64,000 nucleotides of DNA from Flavobacterium sp. WV_118_3. Its GTDB lineage: Bacteria > Bacteroidota > Bacteroidia > Flavobacteriales > Flavobacteriaceae. Both the position numbers and the translations under genes were made by a program. How positions within the stretch are numbered: the stretch's first letter is position 1; each line of letters opens with the position of its first letter. Location: NCBI RefSeq assembly GCF_039778605.1, contig NZ_CP156060.1, forward strand, positions 1,860,001 through 1,924,000, in the 5' to 3' direction. The notes beneath the pieces are model-generated. The model saw only the letters and a program-made list of their open reading frames with translations, had not been told where the DNA came from and did no database searches. Below, one piece after another: positions 26,766-36,534 of this stretch.

Positions 26766-29282
26766 ATGGCAAAAACAACAAAAAAAGATACTCCCGATAA
26801 AGGAGAAAAAACAGTAAAACCGAAGTTTACATGGCAGTTATCACGCCAGTACAAAGTCCTGCTCGGGGCTTTGCTCGTTTTATTTTCGGTAGCCTTGTTA
26901 CTCTCTTTTATTTCCTACTATATCTACGGGGATTACGATCAGAGTGCCTTAACCAACTTTGGGAATCGCAGTGAAAAAACCTATAACTGGTTAGGAAAAT
27001 TTGGAGCTTTCCTATCCGATTTCTTTTTATACAAAGGATTTGGTGTGGCTTCTTTTTTATTTGTCAGGCTATTCTTTTTAGCCGGTGCTTATTTATTAGT
27101 TGACTTGTCACTCGGAAAACTCAAAAAGAGTATCTTCTGGGACTTATTTGCCATGGTAATTTTGTCCATACTGTTCGGTTTTTTCTGGAATTATGTTCCG
27201 CAGTTAGGTGGAATCATCGGTTATGAAATGAACCTTTTTGTTCAGGATTATCTCGGAAAAACAGGTACTTTCCTGGTACTCCTTTTTGGCATTATTGTCT
27301 ACCTGATTCTGAAAATAAAAATTTCGACCGAAGGCATCAAAAATTTCTTTGAAAAAACCAATCAGTCTTTTAGCGACGAATTAAATCAGGATGCTCCAAT
27401 AGCACAAAACACTGTTATTACACCCGTTCCGCTTCCGGATGAAATCATCGACGAATCGATCGAAACATCCAACCCAAGTCTGGATTTTAATAGCGAAGAA
27501 GACGATGAAATTTTGTCCAATATCGAATTAAAAACCAAATCTTCTGCTTTTGAGATCGATCAGGAATCGCTAAAACCAACTATTGCGCATGCCTCGGAGA
27601 TCACGTTAAAAACCAAACCGGCAGAACCGGTTGTTCCGGTAGTAACCCCTCCTGTTGTACCAACATCCGAAATTATCAAAACAGATGATGAGCATTTTGT
27701 CATCGAAAAAATAGAAGAAGAAACCTTTGTTGAAGAAAATCTGGCCGCTAAGCTGGTTAAAGACTTCGGAGAATTCGACCCGACACTCGATTTGTCGCAC
27801 TACCAGTTTCCATCGATCGATCTTCTAAAAGAGTATAATTCCGGCGGCATCACAATCAACCAGGCGGAACTCGAAGAAAATAAAAACCGTATTGTCGAAA
27901 CGCTTCGCAATTACAAAATCGACATTGCGCAGATTAAAGCAACCGTAGGACCAACGGTGACGTTATACGAAATCGTGCCGGAAGCTGGTATTCGTATTTC
28001 CAAAATCAAAAGCCTTGAAGATGATATCGCTTTATCATTAGCTGCTTTGGGAATCCGTATTATCGCTCCGATACCGGGCAAAGGAACCATTGGTATTGAA
28101 GTTCCAAACAATTCACCGACTATGGTTTCCATGAAGAGCGTTATCGGCTCACCGAAATTTCAGACGGCCGAAATGGAGTTACCTATTGCCTTAGGTAAAA
28201 CAATTTCTAACGAAACCTTTGTTGTCGATCTGGCAAAAATGCCACACCTTTTAATGGCTGGAGCCACCGGACAAGGTAAATCCGTTGGACTAAATGCTGT
28301 TTTAACATCATTACTGTATAAAAAACACCCGGCAGAAGTAAAATTTGTACTGGTGGATCCTAAAAAAGTGGAGCTTACGCTTTTTAATAAAATCGAGCGC
28401 CATTATCTGGCCAAACTTCCGGATACCGAGGATGCCATTATTACCGATAACACAAAAGTGATCCATACGCTGAATTCCCTTTGTATCGAAATGGACAACC
28501 GTTACAGCCTGCTAAAAGATGCGATGGTTCGGAACATTAAGGAGTACAACGAAAAATTCAAACTTCGCAAACTAAATCCCGAAAACGGACACCGGTTCCT
28601 ACCCTATATCGTTTTGGTTGTCGATGAGTTTGCCGACCTGATCATGACCGCTGGTAAAGAAGTGGAAACCCCTATCGCCCGATTGGCGCAGTTGGCACGT
28701 GCTATCGGAATTCATTTGATCATTGCAACACAACGTCCATCGGTAAATGTTATTACCGGTATCATCAAAGCCAATTTCCCGGCCCGGATCGCCTTCCGTG
28801 TTACATCCAAAATTGACTCCAGAACGATTCTGGACAGTCAGGGTGCCGATCAGTTGATTGGACGCGGGGATTTGCTGTATACACAAGGTAACGATCTTAC
28901 CCGTGTACAGTGTGCTTTTGTGGATACGCCCGAAGTGGAAAAAATAACCGAATTTATTGGTTCTCAAAAAGCTTATCCGAATGCTTATTTGCTTCCGGAA
29001 TACGTTGGTGAAGAAAATGGCATAAGTCTTGATATTGATATTTCCGATAGAGATTCTTTATTCAGAGATGCCGCCGAAATTATTGTAACCGCACAACAGG
29101 GATCGGCTTCTTTGTTACAAAGAAAACTGAAATTGGGATACAATCGCGCCGGACGACTAATCGACCAGCTGGAAGCAGCCGGAATCGTTGGTCCGTTCGA
29201 AGGCAGCAAAGCCCGTAGCGTATTGATTCCTGATCTTGTATCTCTTGATCAATTCTTTGCTAATGAACTAAATGATTTGTAA
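26766..29282 (+). CDS. ftsK: DNA translocase FtsK/SpoIIIE
   Basis: 838 residues. Four or five membrane helices in the first 185 residues, then an acidic, Pro-rich linker (about 200-340). Motor domain: FtsK alpha (about 345-450), Walker A AGATGQGKS near 499, Walker B LVVDEFADL near 618, ATQRPSVNVITGIIKANFPARIAFRV, and a C-terminal winged-helix gamma domain (about 760-838) that recognises KOPS-like sites. Anchors at the septum and pumps chromosome ends during division. The next gene begins one base past its stop. Confidence 0.97.
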   Translation: MAKTTKKDTPDKGEKTVKPKFTWQLSRQYKVLLGALLVLFSVALLLSFISYYIYGDYDQSALTNFGNRSEKTYNWLGKFGAFLSDFFLYKGFGVASFLFVRLFFLAGAYLLVDLSLGKLKKSIFWDLFAMVILSILFGFFWNYVPQLGGIIGYEMNLFVQDYLGKTGTFLVLLFGIIVYLILKIKISTEGIKNFFEKTNQSFSDELNQDAPIAQNTVITPVPLPDEIIDESIETSNPSLDFNSEEDDEILSNIELKTKSSAFEIDQESLKPTIAHASEITLKTKPAEPVVPVVTPPVVPTSEIIKTDDEHFVIEKIEEETFVEENLAAKLVKDFGEFDPTLDLSHYQFPSIDLLKEYNSGGITINQAELEENKNRIVETLRNYKIDIAQIKATVGPTVTLYEIVPEAGIRISKIKSLEDDIALSLAALGIRIIAPIPGKGTIGIEVPNNSPTMVSMKSVIGSPKFQTAEMELPIALGKTISNETFVVDLAKMPHLLMAGATGQGKSVGLNAVLTSLLYKKHPAEVKFVLVDPKKVELTLFNKIERHYLAKLPDTEDAIITDNTKVIHTLNSLCIEMDNRYSLLKDAMVRNIKEYNEKFKLRKLNPENGHRFLPYIVLVVDEFADLIMTAGKEVETPIARLAQLARAIGIHLIIATQRPSVNVITGIIKANFPARIAFRVTSKIDSRTILDSQGADQLIGRGDLLYTQGNDLTRVQCAFVDTPEVEKITEFIGSQKAYPNAYLLPEYVGEENGISLDIDISDRDSLFRDAAEIIVTAQQGSASLLQRKLKLGYNRAGRLIDQLEAAGIVGPFEGSKARSVLIPDLVSLDQFFANELNDL

Positions 29283-29283
29283 A

Positions 29284-29928
29284 ATGCGTACTTTTTTTCA
29301 ATTTTTAACCCTACTCCTATTTGGTTTAACATTACAGGCCCAGGACTCCAAAAAGGCAAAAGACCTGCTGGATGAAGTTTCCGCTAAAGCCAAAAGTTAT
29401 GATAACATCGTAATCGATTTTCGCTTTACCCTGCAAAATCAAAAACAAAACCAAAATCAGGATAGCAAAGGAAACCTTACTTTAAAAGGGAACCAGTTTG
29501 TTTTGAACTTTATGGGCGTTACCCGTATCTTCGACGGAAAGAAAAATTATACCATCATTCCGGAAGATGAAGAGGTAACGATTTCCAAATACAACGAAAA
29601 CGATGAAAATTCCATCACTCCATCCAAAATGCTAACGTTCTTTAATTCCGGTTATAAATACAACTGGGATATCCTGCAAAACATCCGGGGTCGTAAAATT
29701 CAGTATGTAAAACTAACTCCACTTAGTTCAAAAGATAAAACCAAAGAAATACTGTTAGGTATTGATACTCAAACCAAACATATCTATAATAAGATCGAAA
29801 TTGCAAAAGACGGTACAAAAACCACGCTTACTGTTAATTCTTTTAAAACGAATCAGCCTATTTCGAAAAATCATTTTACCTTTACCGAGAGTAAATATCC
29901 TAATTACTACATCAATAAATTAGATTAA
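29284..29928 (+). CDS. lolA: LolA-like outer-membrane lipoprotein carrier
   Basis: 214 residues from the ATG at 29284, chosen over an in-frame ATG inside ftsK because it gives a standard signal peptide (MRTFFQFLTLLLFGLTLQAQ). The mature part is a LolA-like half-barrel (YDNIVIDFRFTLQNQ, MGVTRIFDGKKNYTIIPEDEE, KTTLTVNSFK). It carries lipoproteins across the periplasm. Fits the conserved ftsK-lolA order of Flavobacteria. Confidence 0.88.
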   Translation: MRTFFQFLTLLLFGLTLQAQDSKKAKDLLDEVSAKAKSYDNIVIDFRFTLQNQKQNQNQDSKGNLTLKGNQFVLNFMGVTRIFDGKKNYTIIPEDEEVTISKYNENDENSITPSKMLTFFNSGYKYNWDILQNIRGRKIQYVKLTPLSSKDKTKEILLGIDTQTKHIYNKIEIAKDGTKTTLTVNSFKTNQPISKNHFTFTESKYPNYYINKLD

Positions 29929-29935
29929 TTATCGG

Positions 29936-31384
29936 GTGAAAATATTAGACCGTTACATTCTTAAAAGCTTTCTGATTACATTTGCTACGGTATTTGTAAT
30001 CCTTTTTTTTATATTCATTTTACAGGGAATATGGCTCTTTATTGCCGAATTGGCAGGTAAAGATCTCGATGCCTGGCTTGTATTTCAATTCCTGCTTTTC
30101 TATTCGCCTAAAATGATTCCGCTGGTATTGCCACTTTCTATTTTGCTGGCTTCGATCATGACTTTTGGAAGTTTTGCTGAAAATTATGAATTTGCCGCGA
30201 TGAAATCGTCCGGTATTTCCCTGAAACGGGCCATGCAAAGTTTGAACATCTTTATTGTGTTACTAAGCTTTGTATCCTTTTTTTTTGCCAACAATGTCAT
30301 TCCAAAAGCCGAATATAACTTCGTAAACCTCCGAAAAGAAATTTTCCATACCAAACCCGCTATGGCTATTGCCGAGGGACTTTTTAATAAAATCGGTAAC
30401 ATTTCGATTAAAGTCAACAAAAAGTCCGGTGAAAAAGGCGAACAATTACAAGGCGTAACCATGCACGAGAAATCCAATCTCGGAACCGGTAACAAATCGG
30501 TTATTAAAGCTAAAAGAGGTTTATTGATCAACGAAGAGAATTCAAATATTCTAAAACTGGATCTGTTCGATGGTTATTATTATGAGGATGTGATGCCTAA
30601 AAACTATGAAGAACGCAAAAGAGAGCCTTTTGCCAAAGCTGCTTTTAAAAAATACCGCGTAAATATTGATCTGACCGCTTTAAATCCGGTAGACGAAAAC
30701 GAAAAAATCACCAATACGAATACCATGCTTACTCTGAATGAGTTGAATTTTACGATCGACTCACTCGAAACCAATCTAAAAAAGGATAAACTTTCTTTTG
30801 CCGATAATATCATACAAGGGACCGATTATGCGTTGAAGCCCAGACATAATACTGCTGGAGGTGACCCGTACAAAGCTAAAGACCTATTGTCACTGATGGC
30901 GCCGGATATGCAATACAAAGTTCTGGAAATCGCCAAAAACAATATCACGAGTCTAAACTATTCTATCGACAGTAATAGTGCCGATTTACTTGAAAAACAA
31001 AAAAACATCAACGTACACTGGATTGTACTCCACGAAAAATTTGTAGTCGCTTTTTCCTGCCTGCTAATGTTCTTTATCGGGGCACCACTGGGAGCCATCA
31101 TCCGTAAAGGAGGACTGGGATTACCAATCGTATTTGCGGTACTTATCTTTATTATTTACCACTTCATCAATACCTTCGGTAAAAAAGTGGCTCAGGAAAA
31201 TGGTATTCCTCCCTTTTTAGGAACCTGGATGGCATCCATTGTATTAACACCGCTGGCAATATTCCTAACCTATCGCGCAACCAATGACATTGGTGTCATG
31301 ATCAATTTTGACTGGATTACACTGCCGTTCCAAAAACTTTCCGAAAAACTATTTAAAAATAATAACAATCAAAATGGCAACTAA
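29936..31384 (+). CDS. LptF/LptG-family permease
   Basis: 482 residues from a GTG start 7 bp after lol[29 protein letters not shown] is the LptF/G N-terminal helix; six membrane helices in total, three on either side of a large periplasmic beta-jellyroll (about 110-330). Late segment [19 protein letters not shown] is the conserved TM5 region. Inner-membrane part of the LPS transport ABC complex. LptF versus LptG cannot be separated here. The last 11 bases overlap ribB. Confidence 0.9.
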   Translation: MKILDRYILKSFLITFATVFVILFFIFILQGIWLFIAELAGKDLDAWLVFQFLLFYSPKMIPLVLPLSILLASIMTFGSFAENYEFAAMKSSGISLKRAMQSLNIFIVLLSFVSFFFANNVIPKAEYNFVNLRKEIFHTKPAMAIAEGLFNKIGNISIKVNKKSGEKGEQLQGVTMHEKSNLGTGNKSVIKAKRGLLINEENSNILKLDLFDGYYYEDVMPKNYEERKREPFAKAAFKKYRVNIDLTALNPVDENEKITNTNTMLTLNELNFTIDSLETNLKKDKLSFADNIIQGTDYALKPRHNTAGGDPYKAKDLLSLMAPDMQYKVLEIAKNNITSLNYSIDSNSADLLEKQKNINVHWIVLHEKFVVAFSCLLMFFIGAPLGAIIRKGGLGLPIVFAVLIFIIYHFINTFGKKVAQENGIPPFLGTWMASIVLTPLAIFLTYRATNDIGVMINFDWITLPFQKLSEKLFKNNNNQNGN

Positions 31385-32510
31385 CACTAACATACAACTC
31401 AACACTATAGAAGAAGCTATTGAAGATATCCGACAAGGCAAAATCATTATTGTTGTCGATGATGAAGATCGCGAAAATGAAGGGGATTTTATCGCTGCTG
31501 CTGAAAAAGTGACTCCTGAAATGATCAACTTTATGGCTACTCATGGCCGCGGTCTGATTTGTGCTCCTCTAACCGAAGCCCGATGTAAAGAACTTGACTT
31601 AAATCTGATGGTGACCAATAATACCGTACTTCATGAAACCCAGTTTACCGTTTCGGTTGACTTAAAAGGTCACGGTTGTACAACTGGTATTTCGGTTCAC
31701 GACAGAGCTAAAACGATACTTTCACTAGTCGATGACGACACTAAACCGGAAGACCTGGGCCGACCTGGGCATATTTTTCCGTTACGCGCCAAACAAGGCG
31801 GTGTATTGCGTCGTACCGGTCACACAGAAGCGGCTATCGATTTAGCGCGTCTGGCAGGCTTAAAACCGGCCGGAATTCTGGTAGAAATTTTAAACGAGGA
31901 CGGATCTATGGCACGCTTACCACAATTAATGGAAGTAGCCAAACGGTTTGATCTTAAAATCGTATCGATTGAGGCTTTGGTGGCCTACAGAATGCAACAT
32001 GACAGTTTAATTCAGAAAAAAGAAGATTTTGAAATCGAAACCCGTTTCGGAACGTTCCGTCTTCGCGCTTATCTTCAAATTACCAACAAGCAGGTACATA
32101 TTGCGCTTACCAAAGGAAGCTGGAGTTCTGGCGAATCGATCCTAACGCGAATCAATTCCACACATGTGAATAACGATATTTTGGGTACGCTTACCAATGA
32201 TGCTGACAAACGTCTGGATGATATGTTCCGTCGTATCAACGAGGAAGGCCGTGGCGCGATATTGTTTATCAACCAGGAAATCCAGTCGGCTGATATGCTA
32301 AACCGTTTGTCAGAACTGAAAAATTTACAGGCACAAGGGGTTAACAAAGCACCTCAGATCAAGATCGATACTAAAGATTTCGGAATCGGAGCGCAAATGC
32401 TACACGATTTGGATATCTGTAAGATTCGTTTATTATCCAATTCCGAGCAAACCAAACGCGTGGGTATGATTGGATACGGTTTGGAGATCACCGAATATGT
32501 AGGTTTTTAA
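31374..32510 (+). CDS. ribB: 3,4-dihydroxy-2-butanone-4-phosphate synthase with degenerate GTP cyclohydrolase II domain
   Basis: 378 residues from the ATG at 31374, 11 bp inside the upstream gene. The N-terminal DHBP synthase (about 1-210) has [14 protein letters not shown] and [13 protein letters not shown], the acidic and His active-site motifs; it makes the four-carbon precursor of riboflavin from ribulose-5-phosphate. The C-terminal region (about 225-378) has the GTP cyclohydrolase II fold but lacks the zinc-binding Cys cluster (C-x10-CxC type) and the catalytic residues, so only the RibB activity is expected. Confidence 0.9.
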   Translation: MATNTNIQLNTIEEAIEDIRQGKIIIVVDDEDRENEGDFIAAAEKVTPEMINFMATHGRGLICAPLTEARCKELDLNLMVTNNTVLHETQFTVSVDLKGHGCTTGISVHDRAKTILSLVDDDTKPEDLGRPGHIFPLRAKQGGVLRRTGHTEAAIDLARLAGLKPAGILVEILNEDGSMARLPQLMEVAKRFDLKIVSIEALVAYRMQHDSLIQKKEDFEIETRFGTFRLRAYLQITNKQVHIALTKGSWSSGESILTRINSTHVNNDILGTLTNDADKRLDDMFRRINEEGRGAILFINQEIQSADMLNRLSELKNLQAQGVNKAPQIKIDTKDFGIGAQMLHDLDICKIRLLSNSEQTKRVGMIGYGLEITEYVGF

Positions 32511-32591
32511 TAATTTCCGATTTATAAGTCAATCACTATAAACCTGTTACAAAACCAATTAATTTTTTAGTGATTTTATAGCACAAAAGAC

Positions 32592-32621
32592 TTGTAAAAC
32601 CCGGAAAACACACTATATTTG
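32592..32621 (+). promoter_or_regulatory. Promoter of tRNA-Ser
   Basis: TTG at 32592-32594 and TATATTTG at 32614-32621, 19 bases between, 32 bases upstream of the mature tRNA. The clearest Bacteroidota promoter in the window. Confidence 0.75.
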
Positions 32622-32653
32622 CAACCGCAATCCTAAAGCGGTTGTAACATATT

Positions 32654-32741
32654 GGAGAAATGGCAGAGTGGTCGATTGCGGCAGTCTTGAAAACTGTTGA
32701 CTGTAACAGGTCCGGGGGTTCGAATCCCTCTTTCTCCGCCA
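32654..32741 (+). tRNA. tRNA-Ser (anticodon UGA)
   Basis: 88 bases including an encoded CCA. Acceptor GGAGAAA (32654) pairs with TTTCTCC (32731-32737), discriminator G. The anticodon arm CAGTC-TTGAAAA-CTG reads anticodon TGA (Ser, UCA codons), there is a long variable arm, and the T arm is GGGGGTTCGAATCCCTC. The 3' end and terminator start are repeated at 39228 (see direct repeat). Confidence 0.97.
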
Positions 32742-32759
32742 CTTTTAAAAAGCCCTGAT
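32736..32759. repeat. 24-bp direct repeat, copy 1, at the tRNA-Ser 3' end (possible att site)
   Basis: CCGCCACTTTTAAAAAGCCC plus TGAT; covers the last six tRNA bases and the first half of the terminator. Identical to 39228-39251. Such tRNA-end repeats mark integration of islands, but part of the match is a common terminator stem. Confidence 0.55.
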
Positions 32760-32782
32760 AAAAAATTATCAGGGCTTTTTTT
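32747..32782 (+). terminator. Terminator of tRNA-Ser
   Basis: 15-bp perfect stem AAAAAGCCCTGATAA (32747-32761) and TTATCAGGGCTTTTT (32766-32780), four-base loop, T tail. Confidence 0.92.
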
Positions 32783-33009
32783 ATGCTTAATTTTATCTTT
32801 CTTCGCAGGCACAGATTAAAAATCCGCGCTATTGAGCATCTTAATTCCAGACAGAAAAAAACCTGTCTACTTACATTAAAAGTAAACAGGCATCAATTTT
32901 TACTACAAGCTAAGCCCACGCGTTCCGAGTTAAGGGCTTAAAAGATCGGTTTGTTTAACAAGCGGACATCTGGCCGTTTACAGGAACCAGGTAAACTTCC
33001 TAAGAAATT
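32783..33009. other. Gene-free spacer with several stem-loops
   Basis: No convincing coding frame. It contains GACAG…CTGTC and CCTGTCTACTT…AAGTAAACAGG stems near 32855-32891, and TAAGCCC (32911-32917) pairing with GGGCTTA (32934-32940). These may end transcription from the minus-strand gene at 33010 or be a small structured RNA; I cannot decide. Confidence 0.4.
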
Positions 33010-33621
33010 CTAAGGTTGTTTTGTTAAAATGTATTCGCCGTATGGGACACGCATTTCATCGATTGCTCCTGTAGGAACTGATATAGATGCTCCATTTTTA
33101 TAGATTTTTGCTTTTATCTTTGCTATTCCATTTTCATTACTATATCGCAATACGATAGCATTATCAAGATAATCTCTGATAGGATCAGTTATATGAAGTT
33201 TTATCCTTTTTTCATTTATAGAACATTCCGAGCATTGTGGAAAAAAACCTCTATTTATGATCAGGTTCCCTTCGATAGTATTGATTTCATTTTCACCAAG
33301 TTGCTGGTTTATTCTTTCTAAAGTATTTACAATTTCGGTTCCATTAGCCACATAACGATATTCACCAACTAAAAGATCTTCATAATAACCTCCCGTCGAA
33401 TAATAACTATGCACTATCTTTTTAAAGATGATTTCTAAAGAAGTATTTCCCTGTTGAAATTTCCAAACACCGACAAATTTGTCAAGGTCGTTATCTACGT
33501 CCTTATTGTAAGTTCCACTTTTATACTTTAACGGATTATTACCTCCTGCAATTGGAATTATAGTTTGCGCCTTACATGAGAAAAGGGCAAATAAAGCAAG
33601 CGTTATGATAATATATCTCAT
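33010..33621 (-). CDS. DUF6705-like lipoprotein
   Basis: 203 residues. Short signal with LFSCKAQ lipobox (Cys16). Contains NKDVDNDLDKFVGVWKF and ends in DEMRVPYGEYILTKQP, the same ending as its neighbour at 33663; the pair is clearly duplicated. CPQCSEC-like Cys pair (FFPQCSEC) in the middle is also present in all copies. Third gene of the minus-strand module after the JAMM-like lipoprotein and the other DUF6705-like gene. Confidence 0.78.
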   Translation of the reverse strand: MRYIIITLALFALFSCKAQTIIPIAGGNNPLKYKSGTYNKDVDNDLDKFVGVWKFQQGNTSLEIIFKKIVHSYYSTGGYYEDLLVGEYRYVANGTEIVNTLERINQQLGENEINTIEGNLIINRGFFPQCSECSINEKRIKLHITDPIRDYLDNAIVLRYSNENGIAKIKAKIYKNGASISVPTGAIDEMRVPYGEYILTKQP

Positions 33622-33662
33622 AGTTGTATTTAGTTGCAGTTCATTTTATAAAAACTGTCTAA

Positions 33663-34277
33663 TTACGGTTGCTTAGTCAAAATGTATTCTCCATAAGGGA
33701 CACGCATTTCATCAATTGCTCCTGCGGGAATGAATACGGATGCACCACTTTTATAAATTTTTGCAATTATTTTTTGCGTACCGTTTTCAATTTTATAACG
33801 AAGTACCAAAGAATTATCTAAGTAATCTCTTTCTGGGTCATCTATAAAAAGAATAACTCTCTTTTCATCTAATGAACAATCTGCACAAATAGGGTGAATT
33901 CCTCTGTGGACAATTCTATTCCCATATATGTCATACGCTCCCGTAGAGGTTTGAGGCACATTAAGTTTATCCAATGTATTGATTAATTCTGTGCCATTTA
34001 CACTATAAGCATACTCACCTATTAACAGGTCTTCGTAATAATTTTTATCCGGAAAATAATCAAAATTTTTCTTTTTTAATTTAATGATCAGAGTTTTATT
34101 TCCTTCTTGATACTTCCACGTCCCTTCGTATTTACCAAATTCATTATCCACATCTTTAGTATAAGTGTTAGGTTTGTGATACGCTTCACTATGACTATCG
34201 GCTAATGGTACTATGGTTTGTGCCTTACATGAAAAAATGATAAAGACAGTTAAAAGAGATAATAAGATATTTTTCAT
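33663..34277 (-). CDS. DUF6705-like lipoprotein
   Basis: 204 residues. Signal with IFSCKAQT lipobox (Cys17). KDVDNEFGKYEGTWKY, ICADCSLDEKR, and the C-terminal GAIDEMRVPYGEYILTKQP nearly identical to the gene at 33010. The variable middle differs (YPDKNYYEDLLIGEYAY versus YYEDLLVGEYRY). It lies 11 bp after the JAMM-like lipoprotein gene, as in the other module at 3554-5650. The role is unknown; tandem duplication suggests diversification. Confidence 0.8.
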   Translation of the reverse strand: MKNILLSLLTVFIIFSCKAQTIVPLADSHSEAYHKPNTYTKDVDNEFGKYEGTWKYQEGNKTLIIKLKKKNFDYFPDKNYYEDLLIGEYAYSVNGTELINTLDKLNVPQTSTGAYDIYGNRIVHRGIHPICADCSLDEKRVILFIDDPERDYLDNSLVLRYKIENGTQKIIAKIYKSGASVFIPAGAIDEMRVPYGEYILTKQP

Positions 34278-34288
34278 GTCAATTAATA

Positions 34289-35785
34289 TTAATTACAGTT
34301 AACTTCATTTATTGGGATATTAGTTTTTGTGGATGGATCTGTATTGAGTACCAATTTAGTCCATTTTGTCAAATTGTCATCTGCTTTATACAAAGAGATT
34401 GCTAAATTATTCTCATTTAGAAAGTCTAATAAGTTTTTTTGGTAATCCGATGGATAACCATTCGGTAGCAAAGTATTTTTGTCTGCGTATTTATCATACC
34501 TTTTTTGAATCTCATTTATGAATTTTCTACGCTTATCCTTGTCACTGTATATTTCTTGTAGTTTCTGAATGGCACTTTGATTATCCATGCATAGAGCATA
34601 TACGCCTTGATAAGAGACTAAAAGATGTACAGGTATTTTTGGATCGGGAGTCCCCTGATTAGCGCTATAATTATATTGTGCATAGAATTTTGATAAAATA
34701 AATACATCCGCATGCGAAAACATAGGAGCATGCACATTTCTATGAGAATGTAGTCCTCCAAACAAAATTGGAGAAGTAGAAGAATAATTCACATAGCTAT
34801 CGCCTGTGTTTCCTTCAGGTACTTCTACAAGAGAAAGTTTTCCCTGTGCGTTTAAAAGAAGGTTATATCCCAGCTCTCGATTACCTGTCAATACCTGAGG
34901 GCTTCTTAAATTTGTTATTGCCGCTTTAAAATTGAAACTTTTCAATAACTCATTCAGTTTATCACAATGCAAAGGAGGTTCAATCCAGTCTTCAACAGGT
35001 ACCGTTATGATATTTGGGCAACGTGGACAATTACCAGGAGGATTAGAATTCCCTCCACTTGGATCTTCATCACCGCCACCGCCATTACCGCTTTGCCCTC
35101 CGGTATTATTACCTCCGGTGTATTGACCTGCTCCGGCACCAAAACTTCCACCTCCGCCAACAACGTCGCAGGTTGTGGATGTAACACTATACAAAAAATC
35201 AGAGTTATTACAATTAACTCCGCGAACGTGTTCCACTCCAACCGTATTGCCACTATTCGCCTCATTACACATCATTACTGTGGCCGTATGGCAAACAATA
35301 TCCTTACTCATTTGGGAAACGTTATAATTGATAGGCGTTAGCTTAATGGCTCCCTTAAATACAAACGAACCGTGAGCACCTGAATGTAAAGGTTCACTTG
35401 GTGTGTACTTTAAAATATAAGCACTGGGTTGTCCTATGCTATCTACATTGATAACAAGGTTTTCAAAATAATCAGGATTATTGATTTCTCTTGTAATCTT
35501 AAAGGTATAGGAAGTCTTAGTACCATCTTCTATCACCTTTGCGCCATGCGGTACGATGTTAAAATTGTACTGAGCTTCCATAACTGTACGGGATTTATCC
35601 CGGTTCGCATAAACTTTATTATAGGCTGTAGCAAACTTGCTTTCACCAAGTAATTTATCCAATGATGTTTCTCTAATCTTGATTTTAGCCGCATAGTTTT
35701 CGTTGCGAACAACTTCCTCGTTCAGCTCGCAGCCTGTGAGCATCACCAGGATCATAAAAATCCATACTTTAAAAATAGTTTTCAT
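34289..35785 (-). CDS. Large lipoprotein with C-terminal JAMM-like (HxH-x8-SxxD) domain
   Basis: 498 residues, paralogue of the protein at 4157-5650. Lipobox LTGCELN (Cys19). FKITREINNPDYFENLVINVDS and YILKYTPSEPL in the N-domain are shared. A Gly-rich linker (about 215-255) ends in NCPRCPNIITVPVEDW. Near the C-terminus GLHSHRNVHAPMFSHADVF gives H346, H348, S357 and D360, a spacing of eight between His and Ser, one more than the classical JAMM motif. The tail ends in Cys as in the paralogue. Heads a three-gene unit with two DUF6705-like genes. Confidence 0.75.
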   Translation of the reverse strand: MKTIFKVWIFMILVMLTGCELNEEVVRNENYAAKIKIRETSLDKLLGESKFATAYNKVYANRDKSRTVMEAQYNFNIVPHGAKVIEDGTKTSYTFKITREINNPDYFENLVINVDSIGQPSAYILKYTPSEPLHSGAHGSFVFKGAIKLTPINYNVSQMSKDIVCHTATVMMCNEANSGNTVGVEHVRGVNCNNSDFLYSVTSTTCDVVGGGGSFGAGAGQYTGGNNTGGQSGNGGGGDEDPSGGNSNPPGNCPRCPNIITVPVEDWIEPPLHCDKLNELLKSFNFKAAITNLRSPQVLTGNRELGYNLLLNAQGKLSLVEVPEGNTGDSYVNYSSTSPILFGGLHSHRNVHAPMFSHADVFILSKFYAQYNYSANQGTPDPKIPVHLLVSYQGVYALCMDNQSAIQKLQEIYSDKDKRRKFINEIQKRYDKYADKNTLLPNGYPSDYQKNLLDFLNENNLAISLYKADDNLTKWTKLVLNTDPSTKTNIPINEVNCN

Positions 35786-36400
35786 AATTGTTATTAAAAT
35801 GCGTGTGCAAATATTAGCTTCTCAATATCAATCCAATTACGGTTTTCCCGTAGTTAAGACATTTTGTGCCAAATTGCAGTATAAACACGTATAATCATTG
35901 GGGTACTTTTCTTACAGTAAGTGTTCGTGTGACTTAGAATGTTACAGTTAATTATGCTTTGAGTTCAAGCGAGACTGATCTTACAATTGTTAGAGGTAAT
36001 CCTTTTTGATCAATTAATGAAATTATGGAAGTGTTATATTCCTAACAGACAGAAAAAGATTCTTTCCTAATTATTGATTATAAATAGTTCTTTTTTTTCA
36101 CCCGTTACAGAATGAGTATGAAATATATAAATGTACTTATTTATTTGTATGTATCAACGCACAAATGTTTCAAAATTACTTTGTCTTATTTAAGCAGGGT
36201 ATTGATTTACAATTAGATAATTTACAGAGAATACTTTTTGATCCTCTCTGATTTTTGAAAACTGCATTTCCTTTATATTTTATTACGATCAGATTTGGTT
36301 TTAGTTCTCTTTATATAAAGCAGTCTGCTTTTAAAATATGCCCCATTTATAGAAGATTAGTAAAATAGATTTCTATCAACGTTTTTTTTAATATGAAATT
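35786..36400. other. A/T-rich intergenic DNA, no gene
   Basis: About 600 bases with frequent stops in all frames. TAAACACGTATAAT near 35880 resembles the ACACGTATTG motif of the dispersed element. Nothing else recognisable. The base composition is lower in G+C than the flanking housekeeping genes, as expected for acquired DNA. Confidence 0.5.
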
Positions 36401-36524
36401 AAGTAAAAATACGTATTGCGTTATTATCTATAAATTACTTTCTTGCATATGTAGATACAGCTATATGCTTTTTTATTAAATAAATTGGCGAAGAATTCCG
36501 TAAAGAAAATGCTATAGGTAATAT
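36401..36524 (+). repeat. Dispersed upstream element, copy A
   Basis: Shares with copy B the blocks AGTAAAAATACGTATTG, AAATTACTTTCTT, ATACAGCTATATGC and TTTTTTATTAAA…TTCCGTAAAG, ending GCTATAGGTAATAT 10 bases before the ATG of the Mrr-like gene. The order and spacing of blocks are the same in A and B. Could be a promoter/leader or a mobile-cassette end. Confidence 0.6.
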
Positions 36525-36534
36525 CAAAACTTTA

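Noticed and set aside
31300-31374. FMN riboswitch upstream of ribB
   Set aside because: ribB starts inside the preceding gene in an operon, leaving no leader; no conserved FMN-riboswitch blocks are visible.
33010-35785. CRISPR or tandem-repeat origin of the duplicated lipoprotein genes
   Set aside because: The similarity is at gene level with diverged middles; no short regularly spaced repeats were found there or elsewhere in the window.
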